From DATJMJ01 sp035503915 (GTDB taxonomy: Bacteria; Actinomycetota; Acidimicrobiia; Acidimicrobiales; Palsa-688), in NCBI GenBank assembly GCA_035503915.1, contig DATJSU010000002.1:1-64000 (forward strand): a DNA stretch of 64,000 nucleotides, given 5' to 3'. A program made the position numbers and the translations under genes. Of the stretch, positions 41,506 through 50,469 are shown piece after piece. Under the pieces are notes generated by a model that saw only the letters and a list, made by a program, of their open reading frames with translations, ran no database searches and was not told the origin of the DNA. The first letter of the stretch is position 1; every line of letters starts with the position of its first letter.

Positions 41506-42228
41506 TCACAAGCCTAGCGTCGCCCGGCTGCCCTCCGGGGCATACAGCGGGCCATTCGTAGCTGGTGCTTGCCGCGGTCTCGGCCCAAAAAGCACCCTCC
41601 CGAGGCGGACGATTGTCGCCCCCTCGGCGACCGCGAGCTCAAAATCGTCGCTCATACCCATGGAAAGCTCGCCAAGTCGTAGCGAACGAGCAAGGGCGGC
41701 AACTTCGCGAAAGCGGCTCCGCACTTGGCCCGGGCTGGTGCCCGCCGGCCCGACCGCCATCAGGCCGCGTACCTCGAGGCCTGCATCCCTGGCGAACCGG
41801 ACAAGCTCCGGCACGCGCTCTGCGGGCGCTCCCCGGCGCTCTGCGCCCCCTGCGACCTTCACCTGCACCAGCACGGGGGCGCCCGGGCGCCTCCTGGAAA
41901 GTGCCCCCGCCGCTGCCTCGCTGTCCAGCGAATGCCACATGTAGACCGTCGGAGCCAAGCGGGCGATCTTGTTGCGCTGGAGCGCCCCGAGAAAATGCCA
42001 GCGCACTTGCGCGCGAGCAGCGCTTGCCTTGGCCAAGAGCTCGTCGGCATAGTTTTCCCCAAAATCTTCGACGCCTGCTGCAATCGCCGACGCCACCACA
42101 TCCTCGCCAAAACCCTTTGTCACAGCAACGACTTTTACCTCTGAGCCGGGCGCGGCAACACGCGCTATGCGTGCCTTGACACCCTGCAGGCGGCCGGCGA
42201 CCTGCTCGGCAGTGACGACAGTGTTCAT
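41506..42228 (-). CDS. yggS: YggS-family PLP homeostasis protein
   Basis: A fold-type III PLP-binding protein (PLPBP) involved in vitamin B6 balance. The PLP lysine sits in KVVAVTKGFGEDVV, with VEDFGENYADELLAKA, RWHFLGALQRNKIARL and LSMGMSDDFELAVAEGATIV as family landmarks. The ATG at 42228 overlaps the pgeF stop (ATGA). 240 aa. The gene pair pgeF-yggS between ftsZ and sepF is common in actinobacteria. Confidence 0.96.
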   Translation of the reverse strand: MNTVVTAEQVAGRLQGVKARIARVAAPGSEVKVVAVTKGFGEDVVASAIAAGVEDFGENYADELLAKASAARAQVRWHFLGALQRNKIARLAPTVYMWHSLDSEAAAGALSRRRPGAPVLVQVKVAGGAERRGAPAERVPELVRFARDAGLEVRGLMAVGPAGTSPGQVRSRFREVAALARSLRLGELSMGMSDDFELAVAEGATIVRLGRVLFGPRPRQAPATNGPLYAPEGSRATLGL

Positions 42229-42872
42229 GTAGCGACGGGCTTCCAGACCACCGTCGCCTGGCGGCCACTTTCGCGGCGGGCGCGCCACGACCAGTGCTCT
42301 TGCGAACAGTGAGTACAGGTCCCGGCCACTGCGAACAGCTCCGCGCCCGCGCGCGCCAGAGCGGCCGCCACGGCCGCCGGGAGGTCGAGTGCCGGCCCTT
42401 CATTTTCGTCGACGCCGCGCACGCCAGGCCCGAGCCGGGCCACAAGCGGTTCGAGATCCTCGGGGGAGAAGGCATAAGCGTGGGCGTGGATGCACGGGCC
42501 CAGGGCGGCGAAGACCTGGGATGCCCCAAGCCTGCGCATTGCCGACACGGCCTCCTCGACAACGCCGCCAAGAAGCCCTCGCCAGCCGGCGTGGGCGATG
42601 CCCACGACACCCTCGAGGCTGGACAGTGCCACAGGGGCGCAGTCCGCCGTCAGCACCACCAGGCCAGCACCTGCCGACGCCGTTACGGCCGCGTCCGCCC
42701 TGCTGCCGCACGAGTCGCGTGGTCGCTTCACGACCACGACCTCCGCGCCGTGCACCTGTCGCAACCACGTCCATTGCAGCCTGGAGAGCTCCTCGTCGGA
42801 CGAACGCGAGGCCAGTGCCTCTCCCGAGCGGGGGTTGGAGAAGTCGCCCACTGCCCGTCCGGTAGCCCTCAC
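42225..42872 (-). CDS. pgeF: PgeF/YfiH multicopper-like (laccase-domain) protein
   Basis: Members act as purine nucleoside phosphorylases or edit peptidoglycan precursors. Active-site landmarks are present: LRQVHGAEVVVV (first His), LTADCAPVALSS (Cys), GIAHAGWRGLLGGV (second His) and FAALGPCIHAHAYAF. The GTG at 42872 gives 215 aa, shorter than usual. The upstream frame remains open back to 42962 and encodes TWAVTLPGGAEV, which resembles the family N-terminus, so an unusual start codon may be used. Confidence 0.9.
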   Translation of the reverse strand: MRATGRAVGDFSNPRSGEALASRSSDEELSRLQWTWLRQVHGAEVVVVKRPRDSCGSRADAAVTASAGAGLVVLTADCAPVALSSLEGVVGIAHAGWRGLLGGVVEEAVSAMRRLGASQVFAALGPCIHAHAYAFSPEDLEPLVARLGPGVRGVDENEGPALDLPAAVAAALARAGAELFAVAGTCTHCSQEHWSWRARRESGRQATVVWKPVAT

Positions 42873-42979
42873 TTCTGCACCGCCGGGGAGCGTGACAGCC
42901 CAGGTCCCGTGGGGAGGTGAGCTCTCGGTGAGCGGTGAGAGAAGGGCCGTGGTTGGTTGTCTCTAGTAGCGGCTTGTGC

Positions 42980-44089
42980 CTATTTGAGGAACGGAGGGAC
43001 GTCGAAGTCGTCCTCGTCCCCAAAGCTGAGCCCGGCCGGGGCCATCTCGTTGTCCGGGTCAAGCAGGCCGAGCGAGCGCCGCGGCTTATTGGCCGCCGAG
43101 TACTCCTCGGCGCCCGAGTGTGCCGCTACCTGGCCGCCGTCCCAGCGGTCAAAGCCGGCGGCGATCACGGTTACGCGGACCTCGTCGCCCATGCCTTCGT
43201 CGATGACCTGGCCGAAGATGATGTTCGCATCGGGGTGGGCGGCCGAGTGGATTATCTCGGCAGCCTCGTTGACTTCGAAAAGCCCTAGGTCGGGCCCACC
43301 CGCGATGTTGAGGAGGATGCCGCGGGCACCCTCTATGGAGGCCTCGAGCAGCGGCGAGGTGACAGCCAACTTCGCCGCGGCAGTTGCCCGGCCGTCACCT
43401 GAAGCCGAGCCAATCCCCATGATCGCCGTACCGGCATTGCTCATGATCATCTTCACGTCGGCGAAGTCGGTGTTGATGAGGCCGGGCGTGGTAATGAGCT
43501 CAGTTATCCCCTGGACGCCGTGAAGGAGGACCTCGTCTGCCATCTTGAAGGCCCCGACCATGGTGGTCTTGTTGCTCGACACTGCGAGGAGCCGGTCGTT
43601 CGGGATAACGATAAGCGTGTCGACCTTGTCTTTGAGCTGCTGGATCCCCATGTCCGCCTGCAGTGCCCGCCGGCGGCCCTCGAAAGAGAAGGGCCTCGTG
43701 ACCACGCCTATCGTGAGCGCCCCAACCGATTTTGCGATCTCGGCGACCACCGGTGCCCCACCAGTGCCGGTCCCGCCGCCCTTACCAGCGGTAATGAAGA
43801 CCATGTCGGCACCCTTGAGCACCTCTTCGATCTCATCGCGGTGCTCCTCGGCGGCCATCCGCCCGATCTCTGGGTCGCTCCCGGCGCCGAGGCCACGCGT
43901 GAGCTGGCGCCCAATGTCGAGCTTGACATCGGCGTCGCTCATGAGCAGGGCCTGCGCGTCGGTGTTGATGGCGATGAACTCGACGCCTTTTAGCCCCGCG
44001 TCGATCATCCGGTTGATCGCGTTGACGCCGCCACCGCCAATGCCTACAACTTTGATGACCGCTATGTAGTTCTGCGCCGGCCCGGCCAT
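42980..44089 (-). CDS. ftsZ: Cell division protein FtsZ
   Basis: Tubulin-like GTPase forming the Z-ring. GTP-binding landmarks: KVVGIGGGGVNAINRMIDAG, the signature AGKGGGTGTGGAPVVAE, and NTDFADVKMIM. The T7 loop and C-terminal domain are intact and the C-terminal tail peptide is DEDDFDVPPFLK, the conserved partner-binding end that SepF contacts. 369 aa. It lies 150 bp downstream of ftsQ with a promoter-like region between. Confidence 0.99.
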   Translation of the reverse strand: MAGPAQNYIAVIKVVGIGGGGVNAINRMIDAGLKGVEFIAINTDAQALLMSDADVKLDIGRQLTRGLGAGSDPEIGRMAAEEHRDEIEEVLKGADMVFITAGKGGGTGTGGAPVVAEIAKSVGALTIGVVTRPFSFEGRRRALQADMGIQQLKDKVDTLIVIPNDRLLAVSSNKTTMVGAFKMADEVLLHGVQGITELITTPGLINTDFADVKMIMSNAGTAIMGIGSASGDGRATAAAKLAVTSPLLEASIEGARGILLNIAGGPDLGLFEVNEAAEIIHSAAHPDANIIFGQVIDEGMGDEVRVTVIAAGFDRWDGGQVAAHSGAEEYSAANKPRRSLGLLDPDNEMAPAGLSFGDEDDFDVPPFLK

Positions 44090-44161
44090 CGCACCTTCCT
44101 AACGGCTAACGGCACCTGGGCTTTCCCGCGGCCCTTGTGCCAACTTGGATCCTGGACCTAA

Positions 44162-44192
44162 AGTAGAGGTTTAGAGTTTGCTAGTCTCTACT
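44162..44192. promoter_or_regulatory. Inverted repeat upstream of ftsZ
   Basis: AGTAGAG (44162-44168) and CTCTACT (44186-44192) form a 7-bp inverted repeat with a 17-nt spacer, in the 150-bp gap between ftsQ and ftsZ. The right part also contains CTAGTAGAGACTAG on the minus strand. It is AT-rich relative to its surroundings and may be an ftsZ promoter or operator; no protein can be named. Confidence 0.4.
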
Positions 44193-44240
44193 AGTTCAAC
44201 AACGTTAGCCTGCGTGCCACTTGCCGATCAAGTGGTCGGC

Positions 44241-45089
44241 TTAGCTATTGCCTGCGTCCGGGAGCGGCGTGAGCGCCGGGCGTTCCGGCACTGACAGGTC
44301 GACCGACCAGTAGCCGGCGAGCGTGACCCGTTCGCTGAGCTCCAGTAAAACGTCCATTTTGTAGGCCATGAGCGAACTATTTCCCAGTGTCACGGGCACT
44401 TTGGTGGGGCCGAAGTAGGCGGTCACCTCACCAGCGGACGGGCCCGCGCCAAGCGTCAGGCCCTGCTTGGCAAGCTTGGCAGGGACCGTCGATGCGGCCG
44501 ACAAGAGCTCGTCCAAAGCGGCGTCGCCACCCGGCTGCGCCGGCAAAACGCGCCGACCCGGAAGTGCTCCTTGCGCCCCTGTCAACACCGGGAGCGCGGG
44601 GGTGCGTTCGGAGGGTGTGAGCACCTCAAGGGCCCTCCCAGTAACGTCAACAAGTTCGGGGCCCCCCCGCGCGAGCGGTACGAGGGCAACAGGAGAACGT
44701 TGCTGGACCGTGATCACCACCGTCCATGGCCAGCGACGGCTGAACGAAACGCCCCCCACCCAAGGCAGTGCGTCCAGAGCCCTCTCGGCGGGCGCACCCC
44801 CGACGTCGAGCATCAGGGTGTGGCCCGTCACGATCCCCGCCGCAGAGACAATTTCTGCGGCAGGCGTCTCGGTGCCACCCAACACCTCGACGTGGCGCAC
44901 AGTCAACAAGGGTGAGTGGAGTGCCCCCACTCCCCCAGCCGCAACAGCGAGGACGCCGAGGGCCCCAAGCAGGACGCGCAGGCGCTTTCGACCTTCTTCC
45001 CGGCGAACCTCTGCCCATCGCCGGCGAAAACGGGGATCTATCGACGGTGGCGGCGCGCTAGGGGGGGCGGGGTCGAGGACGTCGGTCAC
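44241..45089 (-). CDS. ftsQ: Cell division protein FtsQ
   Basis: A short cytoplasmic N-terminus, one span (VLLGALGVLAVAAGGVGAL, about residues 40-58), a POTRA domain (LLTVRHVEVLGGTETPAAEI ... WVGGVSFSRRWPWTVVI) and the FtsQ beta domain make 282 aa, a standard layout. The GTG at 45089 overlaps the murC stop (GTGA). It recruits FtsL and FtsI to the septum. Confidence 0.95.
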   Translation of the reverse strand: MTDVLDPAPPSAPPPSIDPRFRRRWAEVRREEGRKRLRVLLGALGVLAVAAGGVGALHSPLLTVRHVEVLGGTETPAAEIVSAAGIVTGHTLMLDVGGAPAERALDALPWVGGVSFSRRWPWTVVITVQQRSPVALVPLARGGPELVDVTGRALEVLTPSERTPALPVLTGAQGALPGRRVLPAQPGGDAALDELLSAASTVPAKLAKQGLTLGAGPSAGEVTAYFGPTKVPVTLGNSSLMAYKMDVLLELSERVTLAGYWSVDLSVPERPALTPLPDAGNS

Positions 45090-46519
45090 TGCCCGCTGCT
45101 CCTTCCGAGGAGGTCGTCGGCCAGGGTGGTAATGTCCCCGGCGCCAAGGCTGAGGCAAAGGTCGCCCGGCCGGAGCAGCTCACGCAACCGGCCAACAAGC
45201 GCCTGACGGCCTTCTAGGTACTCGACCTGCATCGCCGGCTGCGCCTCCTTGGCCGCCTCAGCCACGAGCCGCCCGCTAACCCCCTCCAGCGGCGCCTCCC
45301 CAGCTGAGTAGATGTCGGTGACTACGAGGACGTCCGCAGCAGCAAGAGCTTCGCCGAGCTCAGGGGACAGGGCCGCCGTGCGGCTATAGCGGTGCGGCTG
45401 GAAGACCGCGACGACCCGGGCCCAGTGGCCGAGCCGTGCCGTGGCCATTGCGGCACGGAGCTTGCCGGGGTTGTGAGCGTAGTCGTCGATGTAGGTGATG
45501 CCGTCCCGTCGGCCTTTGGTTTCGAAACGCCGCCGCACGCTCTGGAAAGACGCCAGGGCGCTCCGGGCATCCTCAGGAGCCGCTCCGACCTGGAGTGCCA
45601 TCGCGAGCGCTGCTGTGGCGTCCAAGACGTTGTGCAACCCCGGGACCGCGAGCCTGAACGCCCCGAGCTCGCCGCCCGGCCCCCGCACCTCGAAGTCCGC
45701 TCCCGTCGCGCTCAGCGCGAGGTCGTGCACTTGGTAACCCGCTCCCTCCCCGGCACCGTAGGTCCATAGGTCCTCCGCCCTTTCCGCCTGCCTGACGAGC
45801 TGCGCCGCGCCCGGGTCGTCGAGGCATACGACACGCGGGCCCTGGGCAGCGTCCACGAACACCCCGAAGGCGCGCCGGAGTGCCGCCAAGTCGCCGAAAT
45901 GATCCAAATGATCGGCTTCGAGGCTCGTGACAACGGCTCCGAACGCGCCGAGGTGAAGAAAGGTCCCGTCGGACTCATCGGCCTCGACAACAAGAAAGCG
46001 CCCATTGTCCCACTTTGCTGTCCCTCGACCGCCGGGCAGCTCGCCGCCGACCATGTACGAAGGCCGGAGGCCGGAGCGGGCCAGGATCGCCGCAAGCATG
46101 GCGGTCGTCGTGGTCTTGCCGTGCGTGCCGCTCACAGCGAGCACTTCGCGGTAGCCGCAGATGGCAGAGAGGATCTCGGTTCTTGAATAGACCGGGATCC
46201 CGCGCCTGGAGGCTTCGACGATCTCGACGTTGCCCGCTCTCACCGCAGCCGAGAACGCCACCCCGTCGACATCGCCAACGTTGCTCGGGGAATGACCGAT
46301 ATAAATGAGGGCTCCCTGTCGCTCCAGCCGCTCCAATACCGGTGAGGGGCGCAGGTCGCTCCCCGAGACCCGGTGACCCATCGAGATCAGGACAGAGGCG
46401 ATGGTGTTCATGTTGCCGCCTCCGGCCCCGACGATGTGGAATGCTCGCTGCCCGGCCAGGTCGGGCAGGTGGGAAAGGGCGACGCCGATTGGCTCGAGGA
46501 CGGGATGCTCAGCGGGCAC
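45086..46519 (-). CDS. murC: UDP-N-acetylmuramate--L-alanine ligase
   Basis: Mur ligase adding the first residue of the stem peptide. AFHIVGAGGGNMNTIASVL begins the nucleotide domain, the ATP loop is VSGTHGKTTTTAMLAAIL, and YIDDYAHNPGKLRAAM is the conserved central segment. 477 aa. It follows murG by 17 bp and is coupled to ftsQ. No murB lies next to it, unlike many actinobacteria. Confidence 0.98.
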   Translation of the reverse strand: MPAEHPVLEPIGVALSHLPDLAGQRAFHIVGAGGGNMNTIASVLISMGHRVSGSDLRPSPVLERLERQGALIYIGHSPSNVGDVDGVAFSAAVRAGNVEIVEASRRGIPVYSRTEILSAICGYREVLAVSGTHGKTTTTAMLAAILARSGLRPSYMVGGELPGGRGTAKWDNGRFLVVEADESDGTFLHLGAFGAVVTSLEADHLDHFGDLAALRRAFGVFVDAAQGPRVVCLDDPGAAQLVRQAERAEDLWTYGAGEGAGYQVHDLALSATGADFEVRGPGGELGAFRLAVPGLHNVLDATAALAMALQVGAAPEDARSALASFQSVRRRFETKGRRDGITYIDDYAHNPGKLRAAMATARLGHWARVVAVFQPHRYSRTAALSPELGEALAAADVLVVTDIYSAGEAPLEGVSGRLVAEAAKEAQPAMQVEYLEGRQALVGRLRELLRPGDLCLSLGAGDITTLADDLLGRSSGQ

Positions 46520-46536
46520 AGTTGCTCACCATGGCC

Positions 46537-47649
46537 CTATTTCGCGACAGCCCGGGCGTACTTTTCAACGAGGTCAGCAATGGCGGCCGTGGCGTCGGGG
46601 CGAGCGAGCTTTCTGGCGGCCTGGCCCATTGAGCGCAGGCGCTCCGGGGAAGCAAGCAAGTCCTCGAGCTCCTTAGCGAGGCGCGGCCCGTCGAGCTCTT
46701 CGTCTTTGACTACTACGGCACCCCCGGCGAGGGCCATTGCTCGGGCATTCTGGCCCTGGTGGTCGCCGGGCGAGCCCGGCAAGGGGACAAGGACCGCCGG
46801 CACGCCCGCAATAGCAAGCTCGGCGACGGCGTTCGCCCCTGCTCGTTGAACGGCGATGTCCGCAGCGCAATAGAGAGCGGCCATGTCCTCCTCGTAAGGC
46901 ACGCGCAAGTAGACCAGTTCCCCAAAAGCTTGCGCCGGGAACCCGAACTCGTCCCAGTCCCGCCTGCCGACCACATGGTAAATGGCGGTCCCTGCTCGAC
47001 TTGACCACAAGCGCGCGAGCTCCAGTGTCGCCCGGTTTATGCGCAACGACCCGAGCGAGCCGCCAGAGACCGCCACCACGAGAGCATTTTGGGGAAGGCC
47101 CAGCCGCTGCCTGGCAACACTGCGAGCCGCGTCAGTGCGGTCGATGCGCGCCATCGCCGAACGGACCGGCACGCCCGTGAAGTACGCCCGTGGCAAACGC
47201 ACCTCAGGCGTGCCAACCGCACTGCAGGTTGCGACCTTGGACGCGAACCGGTTGACCGCGCCTGGGACGGCATCCACATTGACCACCAGTACCGGCACCC
47301 GCCATGCCATCGCCGCGACGACACAAGGCAGGCTCGCGTACCCCCCGAGAGAGACGACTATCGCCGGGCGCCAACGCGAAAATAAGCGCAGTGCGGCCAG
47401 GGTTGCCAGCACCTCCCCCGTGAGAGCGCTGATATTGGACAATATGTCCCCTACCGATAACTTGCGCTTCAGTCCCCTTCCCAGGAGGAGCGTCGAAGGG
47501 AAGTCCGCGAGCGCCCTCGTCCTAGCCTCAAGCCCATGGCGTGCGCCGACAAAATGCAATGTCGCCGGGTCGTGGCCTCGCTCTACGAGCTCACGCGCTA
47601 CCGCAAGCCCAGGGTAAAGATGGCCACCCGTGCCCCCCCCGGCGATCAC
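46537..47649 (-). CDS. murG: UDP-GlcNAc:lipid I GlcNAc transferase MurG
   Basis: Forms lipid II. The N-terminal donor loop IAGGGTGGHLYPGLAVAREL, VVSLGGYASLPCVVAA and the acceptor segment DIAVQRAGANAVAELAIAG plus PGSPGDHQGQNARAM are canonical. The GTG at 47649 gives 370 aa and places the Gly-rich loop at the N-terminus. The frame is open up to a TTG at 47817, overlapping ftsW by 56 bp; that longer form adds 56 Arg/Ala-rich residues and is less likely. Confidence 0.95.
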   Translation of the reverse strand: MIAGGGTGGHLYPGLAVARELVERGHDPATLHFVGARHGLEARTRALADFPSTLLLGRGLKRKLSVGDILSNISALTGEVLATLAALRLFSRWRPAIVVSLGGYASLPCVVAAMAWRVPVLVVNVDAVPGAVNRFASKVATCSAVGTPEVRLPRAYFTGVPVRSAMARIDRTDAARSVARQRLGLPQNALVVAVSGGSLGSLRINRATLELARLWSSRAGTAIYHVVGRRDWDEFGFPAQAFGELVYLRVPYEEDMAALYCAADIAVQRAGANAVAELAIAGVPAVLVPLPGSPGDHQGQNARAMALAGGAVVVKDEELDGPRLAKELEDLLASPERLRSMGQAARKLARPDATAAIADLVEKYARAVAK

Positions 47650-47761
47650 AGCCCAGACCTGTGAGGCAGGGCCTGCATTGCCTGCACGACCAGTGCTCCT
47701 CCCAGGGGCCAGCGAGCGCTTGGCTCGCCAGGAAGCAAGCGGCGCATGACGGCCAGCCTGG

Positions 47762-48946
47762 TCAGCTTGCAAGGGGGGCCGCTCCTGGCGAGCAAGCGCG
47801 TCGAGCCACGTTTGCAAGGAGCCCTGCGGCGAAAAGGACGATTATGAGCGAAGTACCGCCGTAGGAGACAAAAGGCAATGGCACGCCCGTGACAGGCAGG
47901 ACGCCGGCCACCGCGCCAATGTTGATCACCGCTTGAGAGACAAGCCAAGCGGTGATACCTGCGGCCATGAGGCTTTCGAACGAGGTTGCCGCCCGCAGCG
48001 CAACGCGTGTCCCGACCACTCCGATCGTGGCGAAGAGTGCGAGCATGACGGCACTGCCCACGAAACCAGTCTCCTGCCCGATGACAGCAAAAATGAAGTC
48101 GGTGTACTGGTTTGGCAAATAACCCCAGCTGGCGAGGCTCTGGCCAATGCCGGACCCCGTCCAGTGCCCTCCTCCGAGCGCGATCAAGCCTTGGACAGAC
48201 TGGTACCCAGTGGTGCTCGCGTGCGCGAAAGGGTGAAGGAAGGAAGTGAGCCGAGCTGCGCGGTAGCTCGCCGCGTTGGCTGCAAAGTAGCCTGCCCCCG
48301 CAGCTGCCGTCCCGAGGCCGACCATCCACGACAGCGGCATCCCCGCCTGGAAAAGAACGGCGGCACCGATGCAGCAGACCACTACAGCCGTCCCCATGTC
48401 GGGTTGCTTGATGATGAGGGCGCAGACCACCATCAGGGCGACGATAACGGGACCTGCTCGGTAGGCCCAGTCCCTCTTGCCCTCACGACGGGCAAGGACG
48501 TCCGCCGAAAACAGGACGAGCGCCAGTTTTGCAAGCTCGGACGGCTGGAACTGGAAAGCTCCGCTCCCGAGCCACCGCGAGGCACCTCCCGCGCTACGCC
48601 CAATCACCAAGACGGCCATGAGCGCCAAGACCGTTGCGAACATCAAGGGCCGCGCTATTCGCTGCCAAAACTCTGCCCTGATCCCCTGAGCGGCGAAGAA
48701 CCCAACCCCGCCGATGCAGAGGTAGACCGCCTGGTGCTCGAAGTACCACCAGGGAGTGCCGAGGCTGGCGAGGCTCGCGACCGAGGAGGCAGAAAGCACC
48801 ATGACGAGCCCGGCCATGCAGAGCACCGAGACAGCCGCCATCCAAAGCAGGTAAGCAGAGCGTTGCCTGGGCGCCAGGGCGGCTGTCTTGTGGGCGGCGC
48901 TCTGGCGCCGCCCGGAGGTGACCGCGTGGGTGGCTATTGTCGTCAT
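47762..48946 (-). CDS. ftsW: SEDS peptidoglycan polymerase FtsW
   Basis: A polytopic SEDS protein with about ten spans that polymerises glycan at the septum with FtsI. LGGGHWTGSGIGQSLASWGY, LPNQYTDFIFAVIGQETGFV and GVPLPFVSYGGTSLIIVLFA are SEDS signatures. With the ATG at 48946, overlapping the murD stop (ATGA), it is 394 aa. The N-terminal 35 residues are basic and cytoplasmic. Confidence 0.97.
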   Translation of the reverse strand: MTTIATHAVTSGRRQSAAHKTAALAPRQRSAYLLWMAAVSVLCMAGLVMVLSASSVASLASLGTPWWYFEHQAVYLCIGGVGFFAAQGIRAEFWQRIARPLMFATVLALMAVLVIGRSAGGASRWLGSGAFQFQPSELAKLALVLFSADVLARREGKRDWAYRAGPVIVALMVVCALIIKQPDMGTAVVVCCIGAAVLFQAGMPLSWMVGLGTAAAGAGYFAANAASYRAARLTSFLHPFAHASTTGYQSVQGLIALGGGHWTGSGIGQSLASWGYLPNQYTDFIFAVIGQETGFVGSAVMLALFATIGVVGTRVALRAATSFESLMAAGITAWLVSQAVINIGAVAGVLPVTGVPLPFVSYGGTSLIIVLFAAGLLANVARRACSPGAAPLAS

Positions 48947-50469
48947 CTCGCTTGGACCTCCCGGAGCTTCTCTTTGACGAGTGCCACAAAGTCTTCGCCG
49001 CGCTCGGCATAAGACGAGTACCAATCAAAACTGGCGCACCCTGGCGAGAGGACTACCGCGTCGCCTGGCCGCGAGATCGATGCCGCCTGCCGTACGGCCG
49101 CCCCCATCGAGCCCGCCGTATAGGTGCTCGCTGCTCCTGCAAAAGCATCAGCCACTTGGGTCGCGCTTTCGCCGATAGCTATGACGGCGTGCACCGGCGG
49201 GGCAGTTTCGCGCAACGTCGAGAGGTCCAAGCCTTTGTTGCGCCCGCCGGCGATCAGGACTACTGAGCGGAACCCCCGGACCGCCGCCACTACCGAAGCG
49301 GGCGTGGTCGCCTTTGAGTCGTCGTACCAAGACACACCGCCCGCTTCCCCGACCAGCTCCAAGCGGTGGTGAGGAGCTTTTGTCGAGACCGCGCCAGCAA
49401 TGCAGCCCTCCGGCGTCGCACCCGCCGCGAGCGCGACTGCAAAAGCCGCCGCAGTGTTAGCAAGGTCGTGGGGAAAAGCCCTTGGTAGTCGCTCCGCCTC
49501 CAAGGTGGTTCCGTCGGGGCCCTCGATGCGATCGGCGTACACGCGCCACCCTTCGCGAGCGGCCAGCGCGTCAGCCCCGTCTGGCGCGGCCCGCTCCCTG
49601 CCTGGCGAGCCAAAACTCACCACGCGGACACCCCTTGGGATGGTCCGCGCACGTTCCACGACGACGGGGTCATCAGCGTTGACGACAGCCACAGTGCCGG
49701 GCTTTTGGTTAGCCCAAATGCGGGCCTTTGCGCTCGAGTAGTGGTCGAGGGACGGGTGCCAGTCGAGGTGGTCGGGCGAAAAGTTGAGCCAGCAACTGAC
49801 ATCTGGCGCGAAACTCCTCGTATAGTGGAGCTGGAAGGACGAGACCTCGGCCACGAGCACCGCAGTACCCGGGGGGGCTGCGCTCCCCGGGCCCGTCTCA
49901 GGCCAGGCACCATCTCCGGCTAGCGAGCGAAGGCTGCCTGCGGTTGCATTACAAACGGCTTCGAGGAGCGGGTAGCCGACATTGCCCGCCGCTACCGCCC
50001 AGGTACCGGAGTTCCGCAACATCGCGGTCACGAGCTCTGTCACGGTCGTCTTGCCATTGGTACCGGTGATGGCGACCAACCCAACGCGGGCGCCGGTGAG
50101 GGCGCTGGTACGAGCTTGGCCTCCTGCACCTTCGAGCGCCGACCATGCCAGTTCGACCTCGCTCCAAATTGGTACGCCGCCGTGTGAGGCCGCGACAAGG
50201 GCCGGGTGGCTGATCCTCACGCCCGGGCTCGGCACCACCAGGTCGGCCTCGCGGGCAAGCCTTGCCGCCGCCTGCGCTTGTGCTTGCGCGACGTCGGCGA
50301 CCCGGGCGACGGGCGCCCCGGAGGCCTCCGCGGCGGCTGCGGCCTTGGGGTCATCCTCCAAGACCGTTACATCCCAGCCATTTTGTGCAAGCCAAGCCGT
50401 CGCTGCCCGCCCGCTCAACCCCCAGCCGATCACAACAGCTCTTTTGCCCTTACCCTCGCTCGTTTTCAT
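48943..50469 (-). CDS. murD: UDP-N-acetylmuramoylalanine--D-glutamate ligase
   Basis: Adds D-Glu to UDP-MurNAc-Ala. N-terminal nucleotide domain AVVIGWGLSGRAATAWL, ATP loop VAITGTNGKTTVTELVTAML, and VSWYDDSKATTPASVVAAVR plus LIAGGRNKGLDLS in the C-terminal domain. At 508 aa it is longer than typical (about 450), with inserts near residues 110-130 and 175-200. It overlaps mraY by 4 bp. Confidence 0.98.
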   Translation of the reverse strand: MKTSEGKGKRAVVIGWGLSGRAATAWLAQNGWDVTVLEDDPKAAAAAEASGAPVARVADVAQAQAQAAARLAREADLVVPSPGVRISHPALVAASHGGVPIWSEVELAWSALEGAGGQARTSALTGARVGLVAITGTNGKTTVTELVTAMLRNSGTWAVAAGNVGYPLLEAVCNATAGSLRSLAGDGAWPETGPGSAAPPGTAVLVAEVSSFQLHYTRSFAPDVSCWLNFSPDHLDWHPSLDHYSSAKARIWANQKPGTVAVVNADDPVVVERARTIPRGVRVVSFGSPGRERAAPDGADALAAREGWRVYADRIEGPDGTTLEAERLPRAFPHDLANTAAAFAVALAAGATPEGCIAGAVSTKAPHHRLELVGEAGGVSWYDDSKATTPASVVAAVRGFRSVVLIAGGRNKGLDLSTLRETAPPVHAVIAIGESATQVADAFAGAASTYTAGSMGAAVRQAASISRPGDAVVLSPGCASFDWYSSYAERGEDFVALVKEKLREVQAR

